Assembly: GCA_002803225.1 (NCBI GenBank)
Contig: NXFV01001372.1
Span: forward strand, 43,922-107,921
DNA from: Gamarada debralockiae
Lineage: Eukaryota > Ascomycota > Leotiomycetes > Helotiales > Hyphodiscaceae
Direction of reading: 5' to 3'
DNA length: 64,000 nt
Part shown: positions 1-10,641 of the stretch, piece by piece
Numbering within the stretch: the first letter of the stretch is position 1
Layout: the number at the start of each line of letters is the position of its first letter
The notes under the pieces: model-generated
What the model was told of the DNA's origin: nothing
Database searches by the model: none
The model's input: the letters and a program-made list of their open reading frames with translations, nothing else
Program-made: the position numbers and the translations under genes

Positions 1-576
1 GCTGCACATGTATCCAACAGAATCAACACGTCTGACTTTGCTACTCCGAAAAGGACCTGTATTGCTGACCAGTCAACAAAAGGAGAATTTGGACCTTGCC
101 CGGAGACCCATTCTGCCTGGCGGGCACTATTCATCCTTCCATGCCCAGCATAATATAAAACAAAAAGGTTCTGATCGTTGTCACAGGTTTGTATAAAATC
201 AAGAGTCTTTCGTATCAAATCCCAATGTGAATTCAAGCTAGGAATAAGGAAAACATTCGTTTGGAATCCATAGTCTTGCAGAACATTGTTCAGGGTACTA
301 AGTTCCCGTTGAACGCCGAGTTCGTCGTCCTCCCATCGTATGAGGCAGGCGTGGACCGTTTCATATCGAGATCGTCCGCGGTTTGGGAAAGCCCTCCTGG
401 CAGCCTAGCCAACATTAGACTTGTTCAAAACAACAAGAGAGAGGAATGCCCACGCTGTTCACATCTTCAGCAAAAGCGGCGAGATCTTGGTGATGAAAAC
501 CCGCCCGGGACGTATCGTGAGAGGAAAAACCATTTGCTTGCCCTTTTGAAAGGACATAGAAGGAGGGCTCCGACAT
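1..576 (-). CDS. Caspase-like (C14-type) protease, N-terminal part, runs off left edge
   Basis: This is a spliced minus-strand gene found by reading the reverse strand; no long ORF shows it. Exon 1 is 576..463 (ATG at 576, 38 codons). The intron is 462..405 (58 bp, GTGAAC..CTAG, phase 0). Exon 2 is 404 to beyond base 1. The visible 172 residues read like the fungal caspase family: R-W-E-D-D-E-L-G at about 61-68, the catalytic-His motif LYYAGHGRMN (His126) followed by RQAEW, and the catalytic-Cys strand VLILLDTCAA (Cys171) at the window edge. The two catalytic motifs lie about 45 residues apart. It has the same domain type as the protein at 13535-16879 (WKEED, VYYGGHG, FDCCSSG), so the two are probably paralogous. 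Everything C-terminal of the protease domain is outside the window. The start codon and first exon are inferred; exon 2 is well supported by family motifs. Substrate and role are unknown; cell death or stress is a family-level inference. Confidence 0.8.
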
Positions 577-1332
577 GTATGCGCACAGCCCTCAGCCTAC
601 GGCATTGATTGATATGGTCATTCCTACGAGAACATCGCGAAATTGGTAGGAAACAATATTCGACGTATTAGGCTGGGAGGGGAAGGGGAAGGGACGTCTT
701 GAGGCTCTATTTAATAGATCCATGCACCCTAAAACACAGAATAACTCCGTATGAACACACTTTACTCCAGTCGACATACAGCCCTGATCTGTGGGCTGCT
801 TTCTTCTCAAATACTTCACCCCAAATTATCAGAGTTTCTGGTCGCCTCACCTGCAGTCGATTACCGTACTTGCCATCGCGTCTGGACATATCCAACCGAC
901 AGCATCGCCTTAATGAATGCCACCCCAAGCCTACGTGGCATGATGTTGGGTCATGGTAGTAGTAGCCACTAATTTTAAGGGGCTTCAAAACCCTTGAAGG
1001 ACTTTGCTTGTATGGCTGAGAATAATTGGGCGCAAGGCAGAGTCGGTCACATAAATGTTCTGTTGGCGACCTCCTCGCTGCCCAATTACTGGCCATCCCA
1101 AGGCGGACTCAGCAGCCTTACCGAAAATATCGGCGATTATTAATGGCTGTGATATTCCTCCATACTGCAGCCTTGATGAACATCGTCTATTTGTTCTCTT
1201 GACCCGAGTGAGGGTAATTTGCTGCGCATACTCTTCGAAGCCCTTGAGGAATCTAAATTTTAGTCAACCCAAGCACATTGTATCTCCCTACAAAGAACCA
1301 TGAATCCAGTTCTACCCGTTCTATAGTCAAGC
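577..1332. other. Upstream region of the caspase-like gene, no supported gene
   Basis: Several 60-130-codon ORFs occur on both strands, but they overlap one another, show no motif I recognise and lack convincing splice partners. The stretch next to 576 presumably holds the promoter of the minus-strand caspase-like gene. Confidence 0.4.
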
Positions 1333-2308
1333 CTCAGCAGAGAAACGGCAAAGCAGCTCTTCATTCGCTATGGGCCACTCGTATTCACAGGAATTCAAGC
1401 CTTATCTGGCTTACAGACCGACCGCAGGAATCGACAAGTAGCAGTAGTACAGATTCAAAATTCCGAAGCTCAAAGAAAGGCTGCGTAGAAGCTCGAGGCT
1501 GAGTTGGACACACTCACTAGTAAGATACAGCCAAGAGAAGTTCGTATCATCGAAAATGCGTTCAATTCAACAGCTGTATACCGCCATGCTTTTATGGCAG
1601 CTGCTGTGGTTACACTTCTGATTGAGGTTGCGAAGGGCGTGAACGCACTTGTCAAATCAGACGATATTGTGAGGCAAAATCATGTATGTATTGATATCTA
1701 AGGAGGGAGAATCGTGGGTTTGCTAGTACCCGAGATATGTATAAACAAACCGTCGCTATAGCCACAACCAGAGCATAGGTCTCATCTGACAGCACTGAGG
1801 AATATCGGGATCCAACTCGAAGGCATCAAAGAGGAACTCGATCGACAAACACTGGCGAAAGTTGGCGGTGTGGAAGGGTGGCTTTAGAAAGTTTGTCCTC
1901 AAGTTCGTACAGACGGAAAATGAGAGAGCGGACCGAACACAAAGATATGCTGAAGAGTGGACTGCTAATGTGATGGATGGAGAAGGCCCGTTGCTACATT
2001 ACCTCTTTCGAGATATATCGGAGTCCGAACTTAAGTTCATTAGCGGAGGCACATATGTAGCTGGCGAGGAAGGCATGAATGCCGATTTGCCGCTTAGACG
2101 TATGACGAGGGCGCAAAGGACGGAATGGAACTTGATTAGGTACTTGTATCGTTGTATCGTTGTATCGTTAGGCAGGACAGGCTATAGAAATAGATTTGGT
2201 GGCATTGTACAAGTATACACACAGGAATTGAGAGGGACAACGGGGGTTGTAGTTGCTGCGTATCGTCCTTTAAATAAAGCACCTATTACGGGTTATAGTC
2301 TCACTTAA
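1333..2308 (+). pseudogene. Broken gene of unknown function with coiled-coil-like segment
   Basis: A coding-like frame starts near 1339 (KQLFIRYGPLVFTGIQAL) and runs through a helical, charged segment to an in-frame TAG at 1486-1488. It continues in the same frame (KLEAELDTLTSKIQPREV) past 1650 to a stop at about 1700. Further downstream another frame reads LTALRNIGIQLEGIKEELD near 1780, and a third open frame of 148 codons ends at 2308 (HYLFRDISESELKFISGG). The jump between frames with no clean splice sites, plus the TAG, suggests a decayed gene rather than a spliced one. I do not recognise the family. The Glu/Lys/Leu-rich part looks like a coiled coil. Alternative: two or three unrelated short ORFs. 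Confidence 0.3.
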
Positions 2309-2483
2309 CAGAATCTCAGTAACCTCTCGTGGTGGATTAGAATTTCATTCCTCAAAGCATAGCCACAGAGAAGTAGAAGGACATAATGCTCTACTCATTC
2401 TAAACGCCTCATTCCCCATAATGCCATTAACCCTTTCCATTCTTCCATCCTCTCGATCTTGCAAGCAGCCAACCCAAGCCAGC

Positions 2484-3946
2484 TCAAGCAATCGGCGCCC
2501 CAAGGTTCTCCATTTCCTTCACATACCGCTCCCAATTCTGAATCGTCTTCCCATAAAAGTCCACATGAGCGTCCGCCAAAGCACCAAACTGCGTCTTAAA
2601 CTCAAGGCGCTTGATCCTCTCAAAGTCTCCAACCTCTCGGACGACCTCCTCATCGAAAGCCTCCGTCGTCTTCTTTGCCTCCTCAACCTCTCTTGTGAGC
2701 TCTTCGATTCTCAACTCAAGTCTTCGAAGTCGTTCCCGCCGAGATTGTTCGTGATCAACACCCCGGACATCTTCGATCTTGCTTCTAATAAATCCACCAG
2801 CGCCCGTAAGACCAGAGGAGCCGTGCGATGAGGCGAGGATATCGCGGTCGGAGGTTGACTTGGTAAGGTACTCGGTGAGCTGTTCGAAATCGAGCTGCTT
2901 CTGCTCGCGGGCTTTGAGGAGATTCTTGACCGCTGTGCTGTAGGCTTGCATATCACGCAGACTTCCGAGATAGTCCTGATCGGTATGGTCCTTAAGAGTC
3001 TTAACCCCAGCAGACGTATCCTCCACACTTGCTGCAAAAGCGTGCACAGATTGTTCGACGCCAGGCTCGAGAGTGATGAGCTTCTGGAATTGCTCGGCCA
3101 GATCTTTGTAATCGGTTTCGAGGTCTCCTTCTCGTCTAGCTACTCGTGCCACAATCTTTTCCACGTGCCCTAAATCCTCGTCGAGCTTATCTGACTTCTC
3201 CCTCACATCGATGAATCTCTTGTCTGGCTTGTGGACCTTGGTGAACGCATTGATGAATGTATCTGTGAAGTTGTCGAAGACGCCTGCTGCGCCTTGCTCA
3301 GATGATGTGGAGCCCCGCTGTGGCCGCGATCGCATAATTGCATTCCAGTCGTTGCTCTCAAGGAATAGAATGAGTAGATTGCTCCTCCGGAGTACGGGGT
3401 GGAGGGATATGCGAGTAAGGAACCGGTGGAGGGAGTTCGCTCGTCGTTGGGTAAAGTCTGTTCCAAATCTATCTCCCCGGACGTACTCCATCTTGTGCTT
3501 GTCTGGCAAAGGAGGGACAGCGCACGCTGGGTATTCTTTGCTCAGTGTCTTGTAAAGAAACACGAAATCCGTGAAGCGTCGGCGGACAGTGGTAATAGGT
3601 TTCGCGAACGATGGGAAGGTTGTCTAACACTGTCAGTATGAGCCTCTCCACAGCTGCATTGGAGACAAACATGTGTAGTGACCAGATACGAGACGTATGC
3701 ATCTTTGGTGCCATCGTTCTCTTTCAGGGGCTGAGTGACGGTACACTCCAGCGTCGCACTTCCCACACCCGCCAGATCCAGATCATCTGCATTTCGACCC
3801 GCTTGCATGGATGTGCTGCCGCTTGTCCTGCCGTTTGGATTCACTCCTGCACCACCCTCAGATCCTCCCCGTGGACTGGCGATTGAAGAGCCATGATCTT
3901 GTCCGCCTTGATCCCATGAAAGGTTGGTGAAGTTGCCTTGATCCAT
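2484..3946 (-). CDS. SNX4: Sorting nexin-4 / Atg24 (PX-BAR protein)
   Basis: The gene has two exons: 3946..3671 (92 codons, MDQGNFTNL start) and 3623..2484. A 47-bp phase-0 intron (3670..3624) is placed so that AYVSYLVTTH joins TTFPSFAKP; the other possible acceptor leaves an in-frame TAG. The product is about 471 residues. The N-terminus is disordered and Gly/Ser-rich. A PX domain spans about 75-195, with the PI3P-binding Arg in VRRRFTDF (about 105-112), the PPLPDK loop, and RRANSLHRFLTRI at the end. A long helical BAR-type region follows, rich in Glu, Arg and Leu. SNX4 binds PI3P on endosomes, recycles SNARE cargo and supports selective autophagy; this is family knowledge. Length and motif order match other fungal Snx4 proteins. 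It lies head-to-tail with the LETM1 gene upstream on the same strand. Confidence 0.93.
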
Positions 3947-4737
3947 CTCGGCGATCGGTATGCGCGGGGTACGGCGTTTGGTAGGCGGTTCGTGGAGTGG
4001 TGTCAGGTTGGAAGATTGGGGATTTTATGAGTCTGTATGGTTTAAACTGCCATGTTTGATTTAGAGAGTCATTCAATTAAACAACAGATGCCAGGGTGAA
4101 CTGAAGCTTCATCAGGTGGCTGCAGCCGCGACGTCAGTGTCTTAGCGCCAACCTTAAACGCAAGGCCGCAAGATTGTACCCCTCGAGTTTGAGATAAGAG
4201 CAATCCATGGCTATCATCACATCTCTCTGTTTGTAGAGGACAATAATAGGACAAGAGGACAAAGAAAGTATAGAGCTAGTTTTCTCTGACAGAATTTCAG
4301 TAGAATAAATTCACTATTTACATTTCGAATCGTTCAAATGATTTGAACGATTCATAATTCTTAACATTCACTCTCAGATCACTCTTTTCCTCAATCATAT
4401 TTGGATCGTGCAGACAATTTGAATAATTGAAATCTCTTAACCTTCATTCCTTCTTAAATTAGCCATATTTGAATCGCTCTAATAAAGTGAGGTGTTTGAT
4501 AACTGGATAAGAGCAATGACTTTCGGCCGAGAGCAATCCATGGCTTTCCTCACATCCACCTCTGTTCAGACGAAAGCGTTGATAAGTGTCATTACTGAGT
4601 TGAATCTTTTACAATGCTGATTCCAAACGATACAGCAGTCTAGTGGGGTTCTCTATTTGTCCCAATCCATCCATGTATCCACATACAATGCAACCCATGC
4701 TATTCAACAAAAGAAACTCCTTGAGAAAACAATCGCA
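3947..4737. other. Intergenic region between SNX4 and LETM1 genes
   Basis: No gene is seen. It should hold the SNX4 promoter and the 3' end of the LETM1-type gene. It is AT-rich at 4260-4500 and carries a perfect 12-bp-arm palindrome (4327-4353). Weaker copies of the same ATCGTTCAA/TTTGAAT word lie nearby (about 4411-4490). Confidence 0.6.
4327..4353. repeat. Perfect palindrome GAATCGTTCAAA-TGA-TTTGAACGATTC
   Basis: Two 12-base arms match perfectly around a three-base loop. Related palindromes occur at 19047-19077 and 19666-19683 (see findings). They could be remnants of one miniature element or a binding site; no coding overlap here. Confidence 0.75.
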
Positions 4738-6456
4738 CTATGCCTTGATATCAGGCTTCTTTTCAGCCTCCTCCATTTTCCGGATCTCCTCGGCCTCCTT
4801 CTCAGTATCAACAGCTTCGACGACTTGCTCCTTCTCAACACCAGCTGCCTCGGCCTCCATTCGTCGCTCCTCTTTCTCGTCAATGTCTTCGTCGTCTCGT
4901 GGAGTGGCTCTTCCAGACTCCTTGTTTTCTTCGTCTTGCTCGTTTTCTTCTTCAATAAGCTCTTGCTGCTCTTTAAGGACTTCGAGACGTTGCTTGTTGG
5001 TTGCGGCACCCTCGGCGTTGTGGACCTCGAGTTCGATCTCGTGGAACAACTCTTCGGGAATAGATGACAATACACCGGTAAGTGCGTCGATCTGGCTGGA
5101 GAACTCGGATTCCTTGCCTTGAGCGTACATGAATGCGTTGCTCAGGACCAAGAGAGTTGATGGAACGCCATACTTGAGTCGGAGATCCAGCCAGGATTGC
5201 AAATCCTCTCTTAGTCTAGCTGGAGAGACTCCATGGGATCGTATACCGCGGCTTTGGCAAGCAACCTGGAGTTCTGGAACTGACAAGCTGTCGACGCCTT
5301 CGAAGCTAATGGCTCGATCGTCCCGCTTAATTTGTCTCATACGGTGACGAATCTGGTATCTAAGCATCATATCCGTACCGAAGGTGTTGAGATTCATGTA
5401 TCTGCACATTCCCACAAGTTGAGGTCGTGACAAGTTGTCCAACGTCAAATCATCCTTGAAGATCTTGCAGACCTTGATAACGTCCTCCGCTGTGGGAGCC
5501 TCTCCAGTTGCTCGGACCTTTCGGAAGAAGTTCGTGAACTCTTCTTTCTGAGCAGTAGCCGCAGTGAGCGGTAACCCAGTCTCCTTCAACGTGTTGCGAA
5601 GGAAATTGCTGACTTCTTTCCTGGTGGCCCTGAGATTGGTTGCCTTGCTATCCTTCGATTTCTGGCCTTCGTATGTGCTAGGAAGCATGTTTGGGAACAA
5701 CTTCAGCGCAACGGGAAGTAGCAGCTCAGCGAAAGGCACCAGCACAAACACTGAGAATGGTACCAGTCGTGCAATATCCTGGACCGTTCTCTGTAATTGC
5801 CTGTGCTCTCTTCGGCTGAGTTCGTATCCAGCAGCCATCTTCAGGGCCAATCGTGTACTGATCTTCACTTCCGTTGCCAGCAACTTCGTACCATCCCAGT
5901 AATGTTGCGCCTCTCTCTTGACCTTTTGCATAATCGTCAACTTCTTCTCCTCTTTCTTGCCATTCTTTTCTTCTACAGCCTTCTTCGTCCCGGCCAACTC
6001 TGACAGAGTCAAGGCCTCAGTAGCATCAGTTTTCGATACCCCAGTCGCTTTATCTTTGGGAGTGGCATCAACGCCATACTCTTTCGCTTGCTTCTCGGCT
6101 TCTTTCGTAGGTGCATTGATCGTCTTGGACTCTTTCAGCGGCTTCTTCGCTTGCTCTGCATTGAATCCTGGTGGCGGACCAGCCGGGGGACCTCCGGATG
6201 TATGTGTATCAGTTGAGACTCCTCTGCGGGGTATCAGGATGGCCAATGCTGGCATCTGCGAGGGAAGGTTTCGAGCATTTCGGCGGAGATATGCTGTGTA
6301 TGCGGACGAGGCACCGAACGAGGATCGAGGTAATGCGCGAGCTGGAGCAACGTTAGATTTGAAGTTCCTAAGAGCACTCACAACACGCTTCAACTCACCT
6401 CCATTCAAAAAAGAACTCTGCGCAGCATTCCGGACGATTCTTGAAGAGGTGCTCAT
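4738..6456 (-). CDS. MDM38: LETM1-domain mitochondrial inner-membrane protein (Mdm38-like)
   Basis: This is a single-exon gene of about 572 residues starting at the ATG at 6456 (MSTSSRIVRN); the ORF opens ten codons earlier only from a TTG. The first 80-90 residues are Arg/Ser/Ala-rich with almost no acidic residues, as in a mitochondrial presequence. A Lys/Glu linker follows, then the LETM1 core: VKISTRLALKMAAGYELSRREH, one membrane segment at about 231-252 (VPFSVFVLVPFAELLLP) and the signature ALKLFPNMLPSTY. Downstream come helical ribosome-binding-like modules (LSRPQLVGMCRYM, LSVPELQVACQSRGIR) and a strongly acidic coiled-coil C-terminus. Mdm38/LETM1 proteins support mitochondrial K+/H+ exchange and bind mitoribosomes; this is established for the family and inferred here. 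Confidence 0.93.
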   Translation of the reverse strand: MSTSSRIVRNAAQSSFLNGGELKRVVSALRNFKSNVAPARALPRSSFGASSAYTAYLRRNARNLPSQMPALAILIPRRGVSTDTHTSGGPPAGPPPGFNAEQAKKPLKESKTINAPTKEAEKQAKEYGVDATPKDKATGVSKTDATEALTLSELAGTKKAVEEKNGKKEEKKLTIMQKVKREAQHYWDGTKLLATEVKISTRLALKMAAGYELSRREHRQLQRTVQDIARLVPFSVFVLVPFAELLLPVALKLFPNMLPSTYEGQKSKDSKATNLRATRKEVSNFLRNTLKETGLPLTAATAQKEEFTNFFRKVRATGEAPTAEDVIKVCKIFKDDLTLDNLSRPQLVGMCRYMNLNTFGTDMMLRYQIRHRMRQIKRDDRAISFEGVDSLSVPELQVACQSRGIRSHGVSPARLREDLQSWLDLRLKYGVPSTLLVLSNAFMYAQGKESEFSSQIDALTGVLSSIPEELFHEIELEVHNAEGAATNKQRLEVLKEQQELIEEENEQDEENKESGRATPRDDEDIDEKEERRMEAEAAGVEKEQVVEAVDTEKEAEEIRKMEEAEKKPDIKA

Positions 6457-7245
6457 GTTTCGAAGGCGAATGCTTGTCACGGACAAGGGATACCTGGCGG
6501 ATTTAGGGTCGCAACGAGAATCGTGGAGGGATTTGGTTCTTTCGATCGTAGGTCAATGATCAGGTAAATAACATATTTTTGATGAAATTTGAAGGAGCAC
6601 TGCTGACAGAGCCAAAACAGACCTTAAGAACATGTGTTGAAGAACCTAATCGATTCCCTTGCCGAGCACGTGATCTTAAGTCCTTTTTTCTAGAAAGCCA
6701 TTCTCGAGCTCGCAAAATGCCTTATTTCGGACATTAAATTTGCTATTTCTAGGACTTTTATATCTTCATGATTACCAAGCTGTCATTGTCAATACATAAA
6801 CGCCATTTCCCCGTAATAGGAAATATTTTGGCCAGGAACAAAGGACTCGTGGATCATCTCAACCAAAACGTTTTACGGCCGCTAAATACTAGGCCCGAGC
6901 GCAAGCTCTGGCATAGGACACCTCAACAACGGACCACGGGGGGATGGATATCTTGGATTGTTCTCCCCGCATCACCAAGCATCAGACTACTTTATCTCAC
7001 ACCACATTCGTTGCACAACACCTCGGCCCTCGATTTTCCCTACAACTTCCGCAATTTCATTCATCATGGATATATCTTAAGCTTCGTGCATTGTTCCTAC
7101 TTTTCTCAACCTGTACTCGTATCGCGGCCAGGAGCAGGCGCAATCGGAATCCGATTCACTCGGACTTAAGGATAGATAAATAGATTCTCAACGAAACTCG
7201 CACGACTTCTATTCTACATCTTAGACTTTCAATAGAGAAGGAAAG
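6457..7245. promoter_or_regulatory. Divergent promoter region, LETM1-type gene and adenylate kinase
   Basis: About 790 bp separate two head-to-head start codons. Two overlapping plus-strand ORFs (6768-7169 and 6944-7183) lack motifs and look like leader or chance ORFs. The last 120 bp before the ATG at 7246 are C/T- and A-rich, as in fungal 5' leaders. Confidence 0.5.
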
Positions 7246-8106
7246 ATGAGACTTCGGAAGGCAGCAAGAATTATTCTGGTCGGCGCACCCGGTGTTGGAA
7301 AGGGTACACAGGCGGAGCGTTTACTGCAGCGATTTCCCCAATTGTCCGCAATCAGTTCAGGGGATTTGCTGCGCGACAATGTCAAGAATCAGACACCTTT
7401 GGGTAAGCCTCTCCCTCCCATCAATCCCCTTCCATATTAACTGTTCTTTGAAGGCATCAAAGCAGAAAGCACAATGAAATCGGGTGCTCTGGTCCCAGAC
7501 GCGATGATCCTGCGACTGATTCTCCACGAACTCAAGACGCGCGGCTGGCTCTTCCCACCCGGAGGCACACAGCCCATGACTCTATCCTCCACTGCTGCAT
7601 CCGCTGCCCAGCAATATTTCGATACCGATCTCTACGTCGAGCAACCTTCCCTCGCACAATCGTCCCCGCAAACTTCCGATGACCCGTCTGCTTCCTTCAT
7701 ACTCGACGGCTTCCCGCGCACTGCATCACAAGCGTCCCAACTCGACGCCCTCATCCCCATAAACCTCGTTGTCTCCCTCAGGACACCTTTCTCGATAATA
7801 TTAGAAAGGATAGCGGGACGTTGGGTCCATGCCCCAAGCGGCAGAGTGTACAACACAACATTCAACGCCCCCAGAGTTCCAGGAAAGGATGACGTAACAG
7901 GCGAGCCATTGACGAAGAGAGCAGATGATGATGAAGAGACGTGGCAGAATAGGCTGAAGAAGTTCGAGGAGACGAGCGAGCCACTGCTGGAGCATTATGC
8001 AAAGAAAGGCGTGTTATGGGAGGTCCAGGGGAATAGCAGTGATGAGATTAGTCCCGTGCTCTTTGGGGAGTTTGAGAGGCGGTTTGGTGGAGGTGAACTT
8101 TCTTGA
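7246..8106 (+). CDS. ADK2: Adenylate kinase, GTP:AMP phosphotransferase type (mitochondrial AK3/Adk2)
   Basis: Exons are 7246..7402 and 7454..8106, with a 51-bp phase-1 intron (GTAAGC..AAG). The product is 269 residues. The P-loop GAPGVGKGT lies at 13-21, SGDLLRDNV forms the AMP-binding side, and [12 protein letters not shown] is the conserved DGFPRT motif. The LID segment [19 protein letters not shown], followed by [11 protein letters not shown], has no zinc-binding cysteines, as expected for eukaryotic AKs. The short basic N-terminus fits matrix targeting without a long presequence. A Pro/Ser/Gln-rich insert of roughly 35 residues lies between [12 protein letters not shown] and SASFILDGF. 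The enzyme equilibrates GTP or ATP with AMP. It is divergent from the LETM1-type gene. Confidence 0.92.
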
Positions 8107-8581
8107 TAATTCTTTTTGGGTTTCTGGTCTATGGAATTGATGGGTGGGCCTGGCGTTCTTATTCCACGAGGAATCTTGGGACTTTGGGGAGGTGGATGGA
8201 AAAGACTACACATATGTATGAGTATACCTTTGTAATCGGTGGTTCCGTGGCGAGGAGTTTGGGATTTGAGAATGAGAACTTACTCTTCTCAGCAATTTGA
8301 TTTTGTCTAGTTTCGCTAGACGTATTGTCTCCATACTTCCCTCCTACTATCACTAACCCTCCTGACAGTCGCTCAAAGCAAAATGAGTGATTAATATTCC
8401 CTAGTCTCTTCCCTTCCCCCACTCTCGTCCCACTATCGCCTTTTGCAAACGGAGAGACGTGATAATAGCTGTAATTACTTCCGTATCAGACTTATTCCTG
8501 TTCTCCCAAAACCCATTACTTTTATCTTAAAAACGAATATACATCCCTCTCTCACTCCCTTCCTCGCTCGTCACTGCCCGC
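8107..8581. other. Convergent 3' region
   Basis: This lies between the stop codons of the adenylate kinase gene (+) and the PI-PLC gene (-). Short ORFs on both strands have no motifs. It is T-rich around 8380-8560, consistent with 3' UTRs. Confidence 0.5.
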
Positions 8582-9885
8582 TCAAGACATGAGCGATAAG
8601 AAAGTCTCAACAAGATTCCCCGGAGTATCAAAGAAATCAAACATAACAATCCCCAACCTCTTTCCTTTCATTGTCTCAAAGAAAGGAACGAGTTGCTGAT
8701 TGACCCCTCCCAATGGCGTATACGCCGTCCCATTACCCAGAGCCATGATTCTGGGCGTATCCACAGGAACATTGGTGTCGTACTCGCTGCTTGCGAATGA
8801 CCAAAACAAACTGTCCGGGTACATAGTCGCGGCTTTAATCAGGTGCGCAGTCGTAGCGTTGTATTTTAGGCCAATGTTATACGCCGCCGAAGTGCCAATC
8901 GCAGAATCCGTCTCATAGAAGTCTTCGATGTACGCTGTGGCGTTTGTTGCAGTGTTATAAACAAGCGTAATATCAGGGTCATCATCCGTCCACAAACTCG
9001 GCGAAAAGTGAACCCCGGGCAACGCGTCGCCATAACTCGCAGGCAACTGATCCATATCGAATCTCTTCAGCAACGTGATTTTTCCACGTGCTTCGCCGAG
9101 GGTTCCGAATGCGTCTTTGGTTTGCAGGAAATACTTTTTCGCGGCGGGTGAAGTGAGGATGTTGAAGAGATTTAGTTGCACGGCTGCGTCGTTTGTGCCG
9201 TGCAATGTAGTAGAGCCTTCGTATTGGAAGGAGAGCATGAGCGTTTCGGTGGGGTGGGCGTCGAGCCAGGCGTAGAAGCCGAAGAGTGTGTCTTCTACTG
9301 TTGCGGTTTCTGAGAGGAGAGCCTGGGAATGCCAGTACACCAAAGTGGAGTTGGTGACATCAAACGCATAGCGGATGTCGAAGACTCGGATTCCGGCGCT
9401 CAGCATGTCCATGAATGATTTCTCTTGGCAGCGATAAATCTCTGGTGGGAAAGGGGGGTTGTCGTCGAGATCTGTCACGTGCCTGAGCGCGTCTTGGGTT
9501 GCTTGGGAGTAATTCCACGTCTGGGGATCGTGGGCACCGGGGATGTTCACTGTTTGGAGTCAGCATCTTCAAAATTTAATGGTGCGGAATTCGATTCAGG
9601 GACTGCCAGGTTCCTTGGGAGACGATGTCTCGCGGTTCCCCAGATACTAGAAGAAGAAGAATACGAACTGTGAACTAGCTGAGTGCTGTCGGGATATTTG
9701 GACATCCAGGTTGAGTACTTGGTAGAATTTTTGGTGTAGTATCCGAAGATTGGAGAGGCATCGCTAAGGACCTTTTGGAGCGCGAGGTCTGCCAGGGAAG
9801 GGGAGGAGGTATGGCGGGGTTGAACGGTGGGCGAGGCGAGAGAGCTAATGCTCCAGGAGAGGATTGTGAAGGCCTGAAACAACAT
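8582..9885 (-). CDS. Secreted PI-PLC X-domain-like phosphodiesterase
   Basis: The gene has two exons: 9885..9669 and 9549..8582, with a 119-bp phase-1 intron (9668..9550) that joins DSTQLVH to MNIPGAHD. The product is about 394 residues. It starts with a signal peptide (MLFQAFTILSWSISSLASP); an in-frame start 22 codons further upstream would spoil this. The PI-PLC-X core includes NIPGAHDPQTWNYS (catalytic His in GAHD), AGIRVFDIRYAF (an acidic and an Arg residue of the X box), LSFQYEG and KITLLKRFDMDQLP. The second catalytic His is probably in the YWHSQ segment. This resembles the bacterial-type single-domain PLC family with no PH, Y or C2 domain. It would cleave phosphoinositides or GPI-like lipids outside the cell. 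A TATAAAA-type box sits at 9983-9989, about 100 bp upstream. Confidence 0.86.
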
Positions 9886-10641
9886 CTTGGCAATTGATGA
9901 CTCCTCAGAACTATTGATGAAGTAGAAGACACAATAAGTTGACTTGGGCAAGACTGCTAGGAACAGAAATCCAGCCGTCTGGTTTTATATGACGTTCCCC
10001 AAAGCTCTGTGCAACTCTGCAGAACCCTCCGTCGCTTCCTTGCATATGCAGGTCGAAAGCCAGCAATCAAAGAGTCGGAACGAAAGGCATCGCGGGTGGA
10101 TCTAATACTCTATATCCCTTCTCGAGCAATCAAATGTTCTAGCCCACGTGCACGAAAACTGCTCAACCCACGGGCCAAGAGCAGCCATATGATCGGATAC
10201 TTCAGCCCAAGATGGATCGAACGACGAGGTTGCAGGAAATTTAGCAAACTTACCGTACCCGCTAAAAGCACTATATTCGCTGACCTCGGCCTGCCTCCGA
10301 GCATCTTACAGCCGATCCCCGCCTGAACATGTGCGCTTCCAAACAATGTCTATTGGAACGTCCACTCTTGGTACCTGAGTTCCTGAGCAGGGATAGCACT
10401 AAGCTTCTGATCTCGAATCAAGCTTTCGCCTCGTGCGCCTACAATTGCGGGGCTGATAGCATCTGCACCAATATGGCGTAGAATAAATGATTTTCATTCC
10501 ATGAAGGCCGCGTTCTGTCATTTCTCTGCTGCATGTCGCGACGAGCTGCCCTGGAGAAGATATTTCTCCGAGCTGGAAGTATAAAGTTTCCTGTTCGCCA
10601 AGGAGGTTGATTGAGCGGTGAACTCTTCATTCCTGAGCAAA
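9886..10641. promoter_or_regulatory. Divergent promoter region, PI-PLC-like and acid phosphatase genes
   Basis: No coding motif is seen. The minus-strand side has a TATA-like box at 9983-9989. Overlapping ORFs at 10009-10346 on both strands have no recognisable content. Both flanking genes encode secreted phosphate-releasing enzymes, so shared phosphate control is possible, but I identified no operator. Confidence 0.45.

Noticed and set aside
5918..6559. Plus-strand ORF of 213 codons
   Set aside because: It is antisense to the LETM1-type gene and shows no motif; the opposite strand has clear family similarity.
10009..10346. Overlapping ORFs between PI-PLC-like and acid phosphatase genes
   Set aside because: Both strands are open by chance in a promoter region; no motif or splice partner.
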